A stretch of DNA of 36,182 bases from an uncultured Parabacteroides sp. (GCA_900552465.1 URZO01000038.1:1-36182); one strand, 5' to 3'; positions 23,729 through 33,311 are shown, numbered from the stretch's first letter. Program-made: numbers and translations. The notes: a model not told the origin generated them from the sequence alone.

Positions 23729-25423
23729 TTATCTCCTGTTCCCTGCGCAGTTAAAGAACAGGATGACTTTGCCTTGTGCCGGTTCTATCTTGAATATACG
23801 GTTACCCGCCTCTTTCCGGAGGTCGACGAAACGTCCCGTCCGGCAGGCTATCTGGTAGTCGAAGTTCTTCTGGGATGCAGATACTGCTTGGTTCGCAATC
23901 GTGGTGAAAGGCAGTTCTGCCCCGGGCAGGGCGGTTAGTTCCAGATTCCATGCAAAGTCTTTGTCTTCCGAATCGCAGGCAAGTTCCATGCAATCCTCCT
24001 GAAAGGTGATATGAAAGACCGCTTTCCTGTTTTCAAGCGGCCAGCTAACTCGTAATATCTGTCCTTTTTCTTCAACAGAGGGAGTTCCCCCTTTCGCTTC
24101 TGTCATCTTCCCCGAAGCGTCCTTGCAGTTCAGACGCAGACCGGCCAACTGCCCGGCGGTGCTCCACATGCAACCGTCCACAATGGGCAAGGTCGTGTAA
24201 ACGCATTGGTTGGACGTGCCGGCTTTCGTCAGATAATCGGAGGCATAGGCCTCGTTGAACAGATGAATATCGCGGAAGCGGAAAGAAGAGCCTTCCCAAA
24301 GCAAGTTCGTACGGTAAAAACGACTGTTGTACCAGATTGTTTTCCGGTCGTTCCCCCGGTTGTCCGAGAGCGTCGTGACGGCGGTCGGAGGAGTCACCGG
24401 AAACTGTTCTTTAAACCACTCCCCTGACTCTGCCAGTGTTTCGACTCTTATCTTCTTTTCTTTCTGCAACTCTTCCAATATCGGCACCTGTATTTCCAGT
24501 CCTTGCTTCATGGCATCCCAGGTAAACGAGTTTTCCTGTCCTACCTGCGTATAGGCAAAAGATAGGCATGGCTCTTCAAACATCGAGTGGAAGAACCATT
24601 CCACCCATGCACGCGAACCGCCCCCTTCTTTGTATACCGGCTCCAGCGATACGACCGATTGGACGGAACCGCCCAGGCCGCTGTCGTATTGGTAAATAGG
24701 GTCGCTCCCCAACATCCTGAAAACAGGTACCGGTATCTGTCCTTTTTCCGTCTGGGCAGGCATATAGGCGTTCCGGCGACTTGGATAGTAGGCCTGGTTC
24801 CAATATCCTCCCCACAAGGTGTACCCGTCCGTCCCGATCTGGTCTTTACAGTTGCAGGAAGCCGTGATATGATATTTATCGTACATATACCCAAGCGTAT
24901 GGGCATCTATAAACCAGGAGCCGATAGCTGTCGGGTACTTGCCGAATACGGATTTGAACTTTTCCATATATACGTCCACCAGCTTTTCCCTTTCTTCCGG
25001 GGTATAGCCGGTGGCAAAGCCGACATCCGCATGCCAGTCCCAGGCATAACGGCCTCTCCATTTCAGTCCGGCCGCTTCTACATGCGGTTGCGTGATCTCC
25101 CACCAGCCGCCGATTTCGGAGCCGGGATATAATTCGTTTTTCAATAACTGTTGGTATTTTGGGTTTATCAGGGCGTCGTACTGCAACAGGAAAGTCCCTT
25201 TCAGCCGATGTGCATTCAACTGTTTGACCTGCTCTACTACCGTCTGGTACAACACTTCGTCCGTAATCTCTTCGCTGCGAGGTTCCGTCTGGCGGATAAA
25301 GTTAATGATGTTCACGATGCGGGGATCCGGACTTTTTTCTGCTTTGCCGCTTTGGGGCGAAGTGATTGCCAGACAAACAAAAAGCAACCAAACGGTTTTT
25401 AAGAGATTCTTTCCTGGTTTCAT
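23729..25423 (-). CDS. Exported protein with glycoside hydrolase/deacetylase-like fold (unassigned)
   Basis: A 564-residue exported protein. The frame is open 20 codons further into the AraC gene, but the ATG at 25421-25423 (MKPGKNLLK) gives a normal signal peptide (about residues 1-28) and a 22-bp spacer. The N-terminal half has NodB-like/GH-deacetylase features: early TFLLQYDAL and PGSEIGGWWEITQPH in the usual strand positions, then WDWHADVGFATGYTPEE and SWFIDAHTLGYMYDKYHITA. The C-terminal 180 residues are beta-rich. I recall DUF3863/DUF3864 proteins of Bacteroidales with this layout, but the match is from memory. Catalytic metal ligands cannot be assigned with confidence. It is cotranscribed with the AraC regulator, 22 bp downstream of it. 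Confidence 0.72.
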   Translation of the reverse strand: MKPGKNLLKTVWLLFVCLAITSPQSGKAEKSPDPRIVNIINFIRQTEPRSEEITDEVLYQTVVEQVKQLNAHRLKGTFLLQYDALINPKYQQLLKNELYPGSEIGGWWEITQPHVEAAGLKWRGRYAWDWHADVGFATGYTPEEREKLVDVYMEKFKSVFGKYPTAIGSWFIDAHTLGYMYDKYHITASCNCKDQIGTDGYTLWGGYWNQAYYPSRRNAYMPAQTEKGQIPVPVFRMLGSDPIYQYDSGLGGSVQSVVSLEPVYKEGGGSRAWVEWFFHSMFEEPCLSFAYTQVGQENSFTWDAMKQGLEIQVPILEELQKEKKIRVETLAESGEWFKEQFPVTPPTAVTTLSDNRGNDRKTIWYNSRFYRTNLLWEGSSFRFRDIHLFNEAYASDYLTKAGTSNQCVYTTLPIVDGCMWSTAGQLAGLRLNCKDASGKMTEAKGGTPSVEEKGQILRVSWPLENRKAVFHITFQEDCMELACDSEDKDFAWNLELTALPGAELPFTTIANQAVSASQKNFDYQIACRTGRFVDLRKEAGNRIFKIEPAQGKVILFFNCAGNRR

Positions 25424-25445
25424 GATAATAAGATTTAAATGATTT

Positions 25446-26294
25446 CTAACTGTTTCTGTATTCCAGCGGGCCCATTCCGACATGACGTTTGAAATATTTG
25501 CCGAAGAAAGACATATTGGTGAAATTCAGCGAATAGGCGATGTCATGGATGCTCAGGTTGGTCGATTTTAATTGTGTTTTGGCATCCATGATTACCATCA
25601 GGGTGATGATCTCTATACAGGTTTTACCGGTGGTCTGCTTGACGATCGTACTGAGGTGCGCCGGAGTTATGCCAAGTTTTTTGGCATACCACGCAACGTT
25701 TCGTTGCGTGGTGTAGTTCTGCATCACCAGGCGGCTGAAGTTCTTGCTGATCTGTTCGGCTTTGGATATGTTTGTGTTGTGCTGGACTTTATCCCTGTAC
25801 ATACGCCCCACTCCCATAAGTACGCCGGAATGCAGATGATTCAGGATGTCTTTGTTCAACCGGGAATCACATACCTCGTATGTCTTGATAAGCAGTGAGA
25901 AATAGTCTTTCAACAACTGTGCGGGCTGTTCCTTCAGTTCTATGATCGGGTTGTCTTTGACGATATAGAGCATATCCATTGCCGATTTGCCGATGTTGGC
26001 GTGTTCGATGAAATCCGAAGAGAACCCCATAAAATAGATTTGCAAATCTCCTTCTATCTTATGTATTTGTAAAATCGTTCCCGGCGGTATCGTGATAAAA
26101 CTGCCTGGTTTCACCTGATAGCGTGTCAGGTTAATAGAGGCTTCAAGTTCTCCCTGCATGCAAAGTACAAAGATTTCCGCTTTCAACCGGCACGGATAGT
26201 TAGCATACAGGCTAAGCAGGCCGAGGTCATCCTGAGTAAGATGTCCGATGACCCAATCCTCGGGAAGGTCTATTTTAGGGATGTCGTTCTCCAT
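25446..26294 (-). CDS. AraC-family transcriptional regulator
   Basis: A 282-residue regulator. I start at the ATG 26292-26294 (MENDIPKIDL) since a perfect -7 element lies 24 bp upstream; the 36-codon open extension is leader. Residues about 15-110 form a cupin-like ligand-binding domain, and the C-terminus (about 180-282) has the two helix-turn-helix motifs of AraC proteins, ARKLGITPAHLS-like (VAWYAKKLGITPAHLSTIVK) and IHDIAYSLNFTNMSFFGKYF. It is divergent from the six-gene lipoprotein operon and precedes the deacetylase-like gene. The direct repeats in the shared upstream region are candidate binding sites. Confidence 0.93.
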   Translation of the reverse strand: MENDIPKIDLPEDWVIGHLTQDDLGLLSLYANYPCRLKAEIFVLCMQGELEASINLTRYQVKPGSFITIPPGTILQIHKIEGDLQIYFMGFSSDFIEHANIGKSAMDMLYIVKDNPIIELKEQPAQLLKDYFSLLIKTYEVCDSRLNKDILNHLHSGVLMGVGRMYRDKVQHNTNISKAEQISKNFSRLVMQNYTTQRNVAWYAKKLGITPAHLSTIVKQTTGKTCIEIITLMVIMDAKTQLKSTNLSIHDIAYSLNFTNMSFFGKYFKRHVGMGPLEYRNS

Positions 26295-26317
26295 ATTTGT
26301 GTTTATTATCTCCTTCG

Positions 26318-26325
26318 CAAAGATA
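26318..26325 (-). promoter_or_regulatory. Bacteroidetes -7 promoter element for the AraC gene
   Basis: On the minus strand this reads TATCTTTG, an exact match to TAnnTTTG, 24 bp upstream of the chosen ATG. Confidence 0.55.
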
Positions 26326-26361
26326 AACGGATTTTGCGGGAAATCTATCCAAGTATTGAAA

Positions 26362-26406
26362 AATAGGACATAATGTAAATGAAATAGACTTGGAGTTGTC
26401 ATTAAT
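26362..26406. promoter_or_regulatory. Regulatory direct repeat A upstream of araC and the lipoprotein operon
   Basis: Contains AATAGGACA (26362-26370), then TAAT, AAATAGAC (26382-26389) and GAGTTGTCATTA (26393-26404). All blocks recur in the same order and strand in repeat B. Candidate binding site for the neighbouring AraC regulator. Confidence 0.55.
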
Positions 26407-26445
26407 CAGCTCGTTTTAGCCTGTATACATCAGCGATATCTAAAG

Positions 26446-26502
26446 AATAGGACACGTAATCGGATAAATAGACCTTGTGAGAATTTACGAGTTGTCGTTA
26501 TT
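26446..26502. promoter_or_regulatory. Regulatory direct repeat B upstream of the lipoprotein operon
   Basis: AATAGGACA (26446-26454), TAAT, AAATAGAC (26466-26473) and GAGTTGTCGTTA (26489-26500) repeat the order of copy A, 84 bp away, with an extra 12 bp before the last block. TTATTTTG directly after it (26498-26505) is a near -7 element, so copy B overlaps the probable operon promoter. Confidence 0.55.
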
Positions 26503-26553
26503 TTGCATCGTTTTTAGTATAGGGTATGTTATTTAAAGGCTGATAGGCTGTTT

Positions 26554-29151
26554 ATGAAGGACAAGAATCTTTGTAAAATGTGCTCCGTAGGAAAAGTTAT
26601 GTTCCTGATTGGGAGTGTTTTCGTTCTGTTGATATCTATATTTTCATGTGATTTGGAAAAAGCAGGGATGTTCGAGCATCCCGGCCTGTTGCAGTTTGGA
26701 CTTTCGGCTGATACTGCCGGTATTCAGGGAAGCCAGGAACTGACGAAGGCTGTTTTGCCGGACCTGACCCCTTATCTCAACACGAACCTCTATAAGATAG
26801 AAATTCTGCAAGGAGAGGAGGAGACAGTCGTTTCTTCTTTCGAGCATTATGAGGATATGCCGGATCTTGTAGAACTGGAACGGGGTAACTACCGGGTTCG
26901 TGCCTCTATGGGCGAACTGAAGGCGGCCGCTTTCGATGCTCCCCGTTTTGAGGGCGTGTCGGATTTTATCATTAAGGAAAACATGACAACCAAGCTGGAT
27001 GTGACTTGTTCGTTGGCAAATGCGCGGGTGACGGTTGCGTATACGGATAGTTTCAAAGTCGTTTATCCCACATATACACTTGGCATAGAAACCTCCCATA
27101 CGACAGAACCATTTGAGTTTGTGCAGGATGAAGCACGTTCCGGATGGTTTCAGGTAAATGCGGAGGGAGAGGATCTGAAAGGGATTCTGACCGTAAAGCC
27201 TGATACCGGCGAAGTAAAGCAGTTTACCGTGACAATCCCTTCCGTAAAGCCGAAAGACAATGTGATGCTCACCTTTAACTCTACCCCTAATACACGTCCG
27301 GATCAGGGGCTGACGGTGAAGGTTACGATTAATGAGGAGGTTATTGATGTTCCTGTGAATGTTTTTGTTCCTGATTATATGTTACCTGTAAATGGAGTAA
27401 ATGTACAATTAAATGGGTTCTCTTCAGGGGTAATTCAAGTAGTGAAGAAAGGAGTTGAGATTCAGGATTATTCAGTAGATATTACTGCTCCTGGTACGAT
27501 CGGTAAGTGTTTACTCACGATAACGAAGAAGGAGGGAACTCCCACAACTTATGATTTGGCAAATCTTTCGGAAGAAGACAGAGCCTATTTGTCTGATATT
27601 GAAAAATTGGTTTGGGATTCAATGTCTCCGGTAGGAGGGAAAAGACTGAAAAAAGCATCTGTCTCTTTTAAGAAAATAGTGGAAGAACTGCAAAAGGATA
27701 TTCCGGAAGAAGGTTTTTATTTATATGAATATTCTTTAACTGTCCAGGATTCATTAAAGGTTCCACATAGCAGTGGACCACATATACTGAAAGTTAAAGT
27801 TTATCCGGATAGTGCCCCTTATTTGGAATCTATTGGTTTTCAGAATGGAACAACTGAAACAATAATGGAAAAAGCAACAGATAAAGACTATTCGGTTAAT
27901 GTAAAAGCTCCTAATGCGATAGACAAATGTTTGCTTTCAGTTTTTAAAGATGGTGTTCAGGTAGGCGAAGCTATAGATTTAAATAACAGTATTCCGGAAG
28001 GTATAACATATACAAAATCAGCAGATGGTAAAAATGCAACTATTAGCTATAAGGATATGATTCCTCTCCTGAAATCAGGGATAGATACACCGGTTGAATA
28101 TAAATATTCATTGGTTGTTATAGATAAGCTTCCGGATGATCCTTTTACAAGTGATCCGATGGTATTACAATTAAATATAACTCCTTATATAAAAGTTTAT
28201 GCCCCACGTGGTGATATTTGGACAAACCGGGCTAAGATTGTTATGGAATTGGCTCACGATGTGAAATACCCTGTCCAGTTTGAATATCGTGATGCACATA
28301 GTAGTTGGATGCCAGTTAGTGGAAACCCTATAATAGAAGGGGCAAAAGCTTATATTTCATTAAATGGTTTGACACAGGGAGAAGAATATAATATCAGAGC
28401 AATCTATAGTGACAAAATCAAATCAGAGAACTCTTTTAAAACGGAAAAGGCTGCTCAATTACCTAATTCAGGATTTGAAGATTGGTATTATGAGTCTGGG
28501 AACAAGGATTATTGGCGGAGATGGTATCCTTGGAGTAAGGGGGATCTATCTACATTTGGTTGGAACACTGTGAATTTGAAAACTGTAGGTGACGGTTGGA
28601 ATTATCAGTACAACTCAATTTCAGGAACAATGTCGACAGATGATAGAAAAGAAGGAAATCATGCTGCCTTAATTCGTACGGTCGGCTGGGGTAAAACAAG
28701 TGTTGCTATAGGCAAAAATAGTGGGGCTAATCATATTGATGTTGGTTATTTGTATTTGGGAGATTATAATGAAGATACTAAGTCTCCAAATTATGGATAT
28801 GCTTTTAATTCCCGGCCAATAGCATTTTGTTTTTATTATAAATATAAAGCAAAGGATGATAAATTTTTAGCCGAGATAGTCATTCAAAACAGATCAAGAG
28901 AACAAGTTATAGAATTAGGGCGTGGATCTTTTATTGGTGAACCGATAGATAATTATGTTTTAAAAACGATTGATATAAAGTATGATAGGGTTGAATTGGA
29001 GCCAACGCATATTTATGTGGTATTTAAATCAGGCGATAGAACAGATAAAGAATCTTTATTAGAGTGGCCTAAGTTTGCAAATCTATCTGATGGAAAATAT
29101 GTAGGAAGTCAATTATATATTGATGAAGTTAAATTGATATATCCGGAATAA
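26554..29151 (+). CDS. DUF4493-type surface lipoprotein with PCMD-like C-terminal domain
   Basis: An 865-residue lipoprotein, first gene of the six-gene operon. Lipobox IFSC with Cys32. The DUF4493 region (about 40-265) has the family phrases RGNYRVRASMGELKAAAFDA, CSLANARVTVAYTDSF and ARSGWFQV. Two long Ig-like repeats follow (about 270-430 and 430-550, each starting near a GTIGKCLLTI / NAIDKCLLSV phrase). The C-terminal part, from NSGFEDWYYESGNKDYWRRW (about 640) on, resembles PCMD, a putative carbohydrate-metabolism beta-sandwich domain. From about 27340 the DNA becomes noticeably more AT-rich than the first 800 bp, so the gene looks like a mosaic. It is probably exposed on the cell surface; function unknown. 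Confidence 0.82.
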   Translation: MKDKNLCKMCSVGKVMFLIGSVFVLLISIFSCDLEKAGMFEHPGLLQFGLSADTAGIQGSQELTKAVLPDLTPYLNTNLYKIEILQGEEETVVSSFEHYEDMPDLVELERGNYRVRASMGELKAAAFDAPRFEGVSDFIIKENMTTKLDVTCSLANARVTVAYTDSFKVVYPTYTLGIETSHTTEPFEFVQDEARSGWFQVNAEGEDLKGILTVKPDTGEVKQFTVTIPSVKPKDNVMLTFNSTPNTRPDQGLTVKVTINEEVIDVPVNVFVPDYMLPVNGVNVQLNGFSSGVIQVVKKGVEIQDYSVDITAPGTIGKCLLTITKKEGTPTTYDLANLSEEDRAYLSDIEKLVWDSMSPVGGKRLKKASVSFKKIVEELQKDIPEEGFYLYEYSLTVQDSLKVPHSSGPHILKVKVYPDSAPYLESIGFQNGTTETIMEKATDKDYSVNVKAPNAIDKCLLSVFKDGVQVGEAIDLNNSIPEGITYTKSADGKNATISYKDMIPLLKSGIDTPVEYKYSLVVIDKLPDDPFTSDPMVLQLNITPYIKVYAPRGDIWTNRAKIVMELAHDVKYPVQFEYRDAHSSWMPVSGNPIIEGAKAYISLNGLTQGEEYNIRAIYSDKIKSENSFKTEKAAQLPNSGFEDWYYESGNKDYWRRWYPWSKGDLSTFGWNTVNLKTVGDGWNYQYNSISGTMSTDDRKEGNHAALIRTVGWGKTSVAIGKNSGANHIDVGYLYLGDYNEDTKSPNYGYAFNSRPIAFCFYYKYKAKDDKFLAEIVIQNRSREQVIELGRGSFIGEPIDNYVLKTIDIKYDRVELEPTHIYVVFKSGDRTDKESLLEWPKFANLSDGKYVGSQLYIDEVKLIYPE

Positions 29152-29152
29152 C

Positions 29153-29881
29153 ATGAAGAAATTAATATACATCTGTTTTTTCAGTTCTTTTTTCTTTTGG
29201 GGCTGTCAAGAAAAAGTAAAATTAGGAATAGAGCATGGTTCCCTCTCCCTCCTCATGGACACCAAGAGCGGAACTGACATCCCTGTCATAATGAAATCGA
29301 CATCTACCGTAGATGTCGATACCTTCCACATTGTGATAAGAGATGCTGGCGGGCAGCCGATAAAGCAGAACTTCGACACCTTTTCCGAACTGAAAAAGGA
29401 AGGCATGCCTTTATTGCTCCCGATAGGCGCTTATATGGCCGAAGCCTCTTCCGGCGATCTTCCTGAAGCAGCTTTCGACAGCCCTTGCTATAGGGGGCAG
29501 AAAGAGTTTGTCATTGAAGAAAATACGGTTACCGAAGTGAAGCTGCATTGTACGCATCAAAGCATTAAAGTGTCATTGAAGTATACGGATGCGTTTTTGA
29601 ATATGATCAATCCCGACTTTAAAGTGACGGTGACAAACAGCAGGGCGGAATTGCTCTTTACGAAAAGTGAAACACGTTCCGGCTTCTTTACCGTAAGCCA
29701 GCTGTTCACGGTGCATGTGACGGGAACGGCAAAAGAATTCGGGACACGGGTCGATTTTGCCGGTGATCTGAAGCATCTGGAAGACGGTGTGGAACAGGAA
29801 CTGAAAGCCGGCGATCATCTGATTGTGACATTGGATGCCTATAAAGAAACACCTACAGTAAAATCAGTACAGGTATTATGA
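29153..29881 (+). CDS. DUF4493-type lipoprotein, short form
   Basis: A 242-residue lipoprotein (lipobox FWGC, Cys18) consisting of essentially one DUF4493 module. Shared phrases are GAYMAEASSGDLPEAAFDSP, CTHQSIKVSLKYTDAF and ETRSGFFTV. It begins 1 bp after the preceding stop and ends overlapping the next gene by ATGA at 29878-29881, so translation is probably coupled. It lacks the C-terminal PCMD domain of its paralogues and may be a structural or anchoring subunit; that is inference. Confidence 0.82.
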   Translation: MKKLIYICFFSSFFFWGCQEKVKLGIEHGSLSLLMDTKSGTDIPVIMKSTSTVDVDTFHIVIRDAGGQPIKQNFDTFSELKKEGMPLLLPIGAYMAEASSGDLPEAAFDSPCYRGQKEFVIEENTVTEVKLHCTHQSIKVSLKYTDAFLNMINPDFKVTVTNSRAELLFTKSETRSGFFTVSQLFTVHVTGTAKEFGTRVDFAGDLKHLEDGVEQELKAGDHLIVTLDAYKETPTVKSVQVL

Positions 29882-31128
29882 GGACAATAGCATATATCAT
29901 TCTGCTTTTTTCGCTCTTGGGAGGACTGACCTCCTGTGAGATGAAGAAGGAACTGACCGGAGGTTTGAAGCCCGGCAATCCGGGAGAGGAACCGGTTGAT
30001 CCGACGGTAACAGGTGCACTGGATCTTAAATTGAATCTGCGTCCGGAGACCAATACGCAGGAAACAAAAGCTAAGGCCGATGTGGCTGCAACAGTCGATG
30101 TGAACGACTTTAACATCCAGATTATTGACTCGACGGGAACAGTAGTCCGTAGTTTCGACTCCTATCGTGAATATCAGGATGCTGATGAACTGCTCCTGAA
30201 AGAGGGTCTGTACACGATCCGTGCCACATGGGGCAAACTGTATGAAGCCGCTTTTGATGCACCCTATTTTGTCGGAGATACGGTTTGCCGGATAGAACCG
30301 GGAGTCGTCAGCTCGATCAAGACCGATTGCAGCCTGCAGAATGCCAAAGTAAACATCGATTATACGGAAGATTTCCTGAAAGTATTCAAAGATGATTATG
30401 CCGCTATCGTGACAAATGGGGTAGGAGCTTTGACGTTGGACAAGAAGGAACAGCGTGTGGCCTATTTCCGCTCAAATAATAATATCCATCTGACAATCAA
30501 TGCAACAACAGTGAAGGGCCTGGATGTAATTTCCAAACATAAGATAGAGGAAGCCCGCCCCAACGCCTTGTATAATGTCGTGTTGGGTATCGACATGAGT
30601 GTAGACTCCGTGATCGACCAAGTACTGAAACCCGGCATTACGGTCGATATCACGATGCACGACCGCGATACGGTGATCGACATTGAAGCCCCCGCCCTTC
30701 CTCCCGATCCGGATGAGGGAACGGGTGAACCGGGAGAGGATGCCGCGATAACGATAACGGGTAACGGACTCGATTCTCCGATTGAAATGACAGAAACAGA
30801 GGCGAATGCTAACAGCGTTCCGGTAAAAGTCGTGATAAAGGCTCCGGCTGGTCTGTCAAAAGTATTGGTGAAGATAATCGCTCCGGAACTGGAGGCGATA
30901 TTAGGGAAGGAGAACCCGTTTGATCTGGTTAATCCTACGGAAGAGATAAAATCAATATTGGATGGAGTCGGATTAGTACGTCCGTCGGCCGGTGATTCGG
31001 AATATGCTTTGGATGTAACCGGCTTTATGGGAATGTTAGGCGGTCCGGGTACATATAAATTTGATGTCACGATTACCGACAGCAAGAATAATAACCTGTC
31101 TAAAACATTGACCGTAATTATCAAATAA
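29878..31128 (+). CDS. DUF4493-type lipoprotein, intermediate form
   Basis: A 416-residue lipoprotein (LTSC lipobox, Cys20) with a Pro/Gly-rich linker after the lipidation site, a DUF4493 module (about 50-265: TRATWGKLYEAAFDA-like phrase, CSLQNAKVNIDYTEDF, EQRVAYFRS) and a second acidic Ser/Thr-Pro linker PALPPDPDEGTGEPGEDA, then one extra Ig-like domain (about 295-416). No PCMD. Overlaps the previous gene by four bases (ATGA) and is followed 8 bp later by the next paralogue. Confidence 0.82.
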   Translation: MRTIAYIILLFSLLGGLTSCEMKKELTGGLKPGNPGEEPVDPTVTGALDLKLNLRPETNTQETKAKADVAATVDVNDFNIQIIDSTGTVVRSFDSYREYQDADELLLKEGLYTIRATWGKLYEAAFDAPYFVGDTVCRIEPGVVSSIKTDCSLQNAKVNIDYTEDFLKVFKDDYAAIVTNGVGALTLDKKEQRVAYFRSNNNIHLTINATTVKGLDVISKHKIEEARPNALYNVVLGIDMSVDSVIDQVLKPGITVDITMHDRDTVIDIEAPALPPDPDEGTGEPGEDAAITITGNGLDSPIEMTETEANANSVPVKVVIKAPAGLSKVLVKIIAPELEAILGKENPFDLVNPTEEIKSILDGVGLVRPSAGDSEYALDVTGFMGMLGGPGTYKFDVTITDSKNNNLSKTLTVIIK

Positions 31129-31136
31129 GTAAGGAT

Positions 31137-33308
31137 ATGAAGCAATATATATATTGTCTGCTTGTAATGCTGATTCTCTTTCCTTCTTGTGAGGAGAAGG
31201 AGAACTTGTTGGAGACAGGTTTCCTCTATGTGAATCCGTCGGTGGATTATACATTGGTGACAAAAGCCGCAGAAAGTGAAAGTCTGCCGGTGAGTGTTGC
31301 GATCTGTAAAGCGTCTACCGGCGATACTGTAAAATATTTCGAGAACTATAAAACGGATCCGGGGAATGAAAAGATTACGCTTGCTGTAGGCCAATATCAT
31401 GTAAAAGCTGGTCTGCCGCATTCCGGTAAGGCCGCTTTTGACAAACCTTTCTATTTCGGTGTAGACACGATAGATGTGGTGAAATCGACAATAAAGGAAT
31501 CTGAGGTCGTTTGTACGCTGGCAAATGTCAAGGTAACAGTGAATTATTCGGATATGCTAAAGAAATTCTTTACCGGTTATAAAGCGACAATCGGTAATGC
31601 CAGCGGCGAATTGACCTTTGAAGAGGATGAGAAACGTGCCGGTTTTTTCGCTCCGGGTAAACTGAACGTAACGCTGAATTTAGTCAATAACGATGGTACC
31701 GCTTACAAAATCGTAAAAGAGATACCAGATGCAAAGGCGCGCGAGCATTACCGTCTGACTTTCTCGATCGGCGAAGAGCCTGAAAGCCCGGAAGCAGGTG
31801 GAGACTTTGACATTACGGTGAACGAGGAGACGAACGATATCGAATGTACATTGAATGTTCCAGTTTTTACGGATGATTATGGACGGAATGTACCGAAGAT
31901 AAATATTGATGCATCTAAAATCACCGAAGAGCATTTAGTAAATGTTGTTGCCGGTAAAGCAGGAGATGAACATCTGCAAATTAATTTGTCATCGGAAAAG
32001 ACAGGCTTGTCTCTTGTTGCGTTAAGTCTGAAATCGGATTATTTTGATCAAAAAGGTGTGTCCGGTTATTGGGATTTGACAAAGCTGGATGATAATGCAA
32101 AGAGTTTGCTAAGTAGTGTCGGCATTATGTGTACGCCCATCGATGATAATACGAAAACGGTTGTAATAGATTTAAATGGTTTGTTGAGAGATAATCCGTT
32201 TGATGAACCGCTGTGGGCCGAACATGGACCGATTGTCAATGAAATAACGGTTATTGTCCGCGATATATTGGGACAGCAAATAGAAGAATCTCTCACTGTT
32301 CGCCTAAGACCGGATGTTGCCGTTCAAACATTGGATCCGACACCCTGGCCATATCGTGCCTACTTGAAAGGGTTGGCAGGAGATAATACAGATCTGGGAT
32401 TTAAGTTCAGGAAAGCAGGGGACGATGATTCGGCATGGCAATTTGTGCCTGTTGCATCATCCGATATTAGGGAAACAGAGAATGGATATGAATTTTATGC
32501 CATTATCAAAGATTTACCTATGAATACGGACTATGAGTTCAAAGCGGTTGCCGGAGAATCCGAAGGCGTGGTTATTCCTTTTACAACCGAAGGGGTTAAT
32601 GGTAAGTTCACTGTACCGAATTTAAGCTTTGATGAATGGACGAAAAATGGTAAGAATTGGTTCCCGAATGCGACTTCAGACCGTGGTAGCAGTAGTTTTT
32701 GGTGGGATTCCGGTAATCAGGGTGCGAATACTGCTGGAGAGAAGAATCCGACATCTCCTGAAGAATCCGATGTTAAAAAGGGGAAAGCTGCAAGGTTAGG
32801 CAGTACAGCTGTTGTGGGTGTGTTTGCGGCAGGAAGCCTATTTACCGGAACTTTCGGAAAAGTAGAAGGGTTGAGCGGAGCTTCTCTAAACTTTGGACAT
32901 CCGTACACCGGGCATCCGACAAAATTGAAAGGCTATTATAAATATAATTCGGGTAAGATAACTCATACGAAGAAAGATTTTATCAAGAAAGACGATCAGG
33001 ATAGCTGTCACATTTATGTCGCTTTGTGTAATTGGAGTTCGGCATATCCTGTCAATACGAATACAGGTTCTTTTGTTGATTTATCCGATGAAAGTATTGT
33101 CGCTTTCGGTGAGTTCAAAAGTAATACGACCGTCTCGACCTATACTGAGATTACAATTGATATAAAATATCGTCATCCTGAGGTGAAACCCACATATATT
33201 CTGATTGTGGCTTCTGCCAGTAAGTATGGAGATTATTTTACAGGAAGTACAAGTAGTGTCTTGTTGCTTGATGAGTTTGAATTATTATTTGATGATCCTG
33301 TTGAGTAA
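31137..33308 (+). CDS. DUF4493-type lipoprotein with PCMD-like C-terminal domain
   Basis: A 723-residue lipoprotein (lipobox FPSC, Cys18). The DUF4493 module (about 25-235) has GQYHVKAGLPHSGKAAFDKP, CTLANVKVTVNYSDM and KRAGFFAPG. Ig-like segments follow (about 240-480), then the PCMD-like domain (about 497-723: VPNLSFDEWTKNGKNW, TGTFGKVEGLSGASLNFG, KPTYILIVASASKYGDY). The last 230 residues are very similar to the C-terminus of the gene at 34067-35722, a clear within-operon duplication. Base composition of the 3' two thirds is more AT-rich than the DUF4493 part, as in the first gene of the operon. Confidence 0.82.
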   Translation: MKQYIYCLLVMLILFPSCEEKENLLETGFLYVNPSVDYTLVTKAAESESLPVSVAICKASTGDTVKYFENYKTDPGNEKITLAVGQYHVKAGLPHSGKAAFDKPFYFGVDTIDVVKSTIKESEVVCTLANVKVTVNYSDMLKKFFTGYKATIGNASGELTFEEDEKRAGFFAPGKLNVTLNLVNNDGTAYKIVKEIPDAKAREHYRLTFSIGEEPESPEAGGDFDITVNEETNDIECTLNVPVFTDDYGRNVPKINIDASKITEEHLVNVVAGKAGDEHLQINLSSEKTGLSLVALSLKSDYFDQKGVSGYWDLTKLDDNAKSLLSSVGIMCTPIDDNTKTVVIDLNGLLRDNPFDEPLWAEHGPIVNEITVIVRDILGQQIEESLTVRLRPDVAVQTLDPTPWPYRAYLKGLAGDNTDLGFKFRKAGDDDSAWQFVPVASSDIRETENGYEFYAIIKDLPMNTDYEFKAVAGESEGVVIPFTTEGVNGKFTVPNLSFDEWTKNGKNWFPNATSDRGSSSFWWDSGNQGANTAGEKNPTSPEESDVKKGKAARLGSTAVVGVFAAGSLFTGTFGKVEGLSGASLNFGHPYTGHPTKLKGYYKYNSGKITHTKKDFIKKDDQDSCHIYVALCNWSSAYPVNTNTGSFVDLSDESIVAFGEFKSNTTVSTYTEITIDIKYRHPEVKPTYILIVASASKYGDYFTGSTSSVLLLDEFELLFDDPVE

Positions 33309-33311
33309 AAG

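Noticed and set aside
25424..25483. N-terminal extension of the deacetylase-like protein into the AraC gene
   Set aside because: The extension overlaps the end of araC and would put the signal peptide 20 residues inside the protein.
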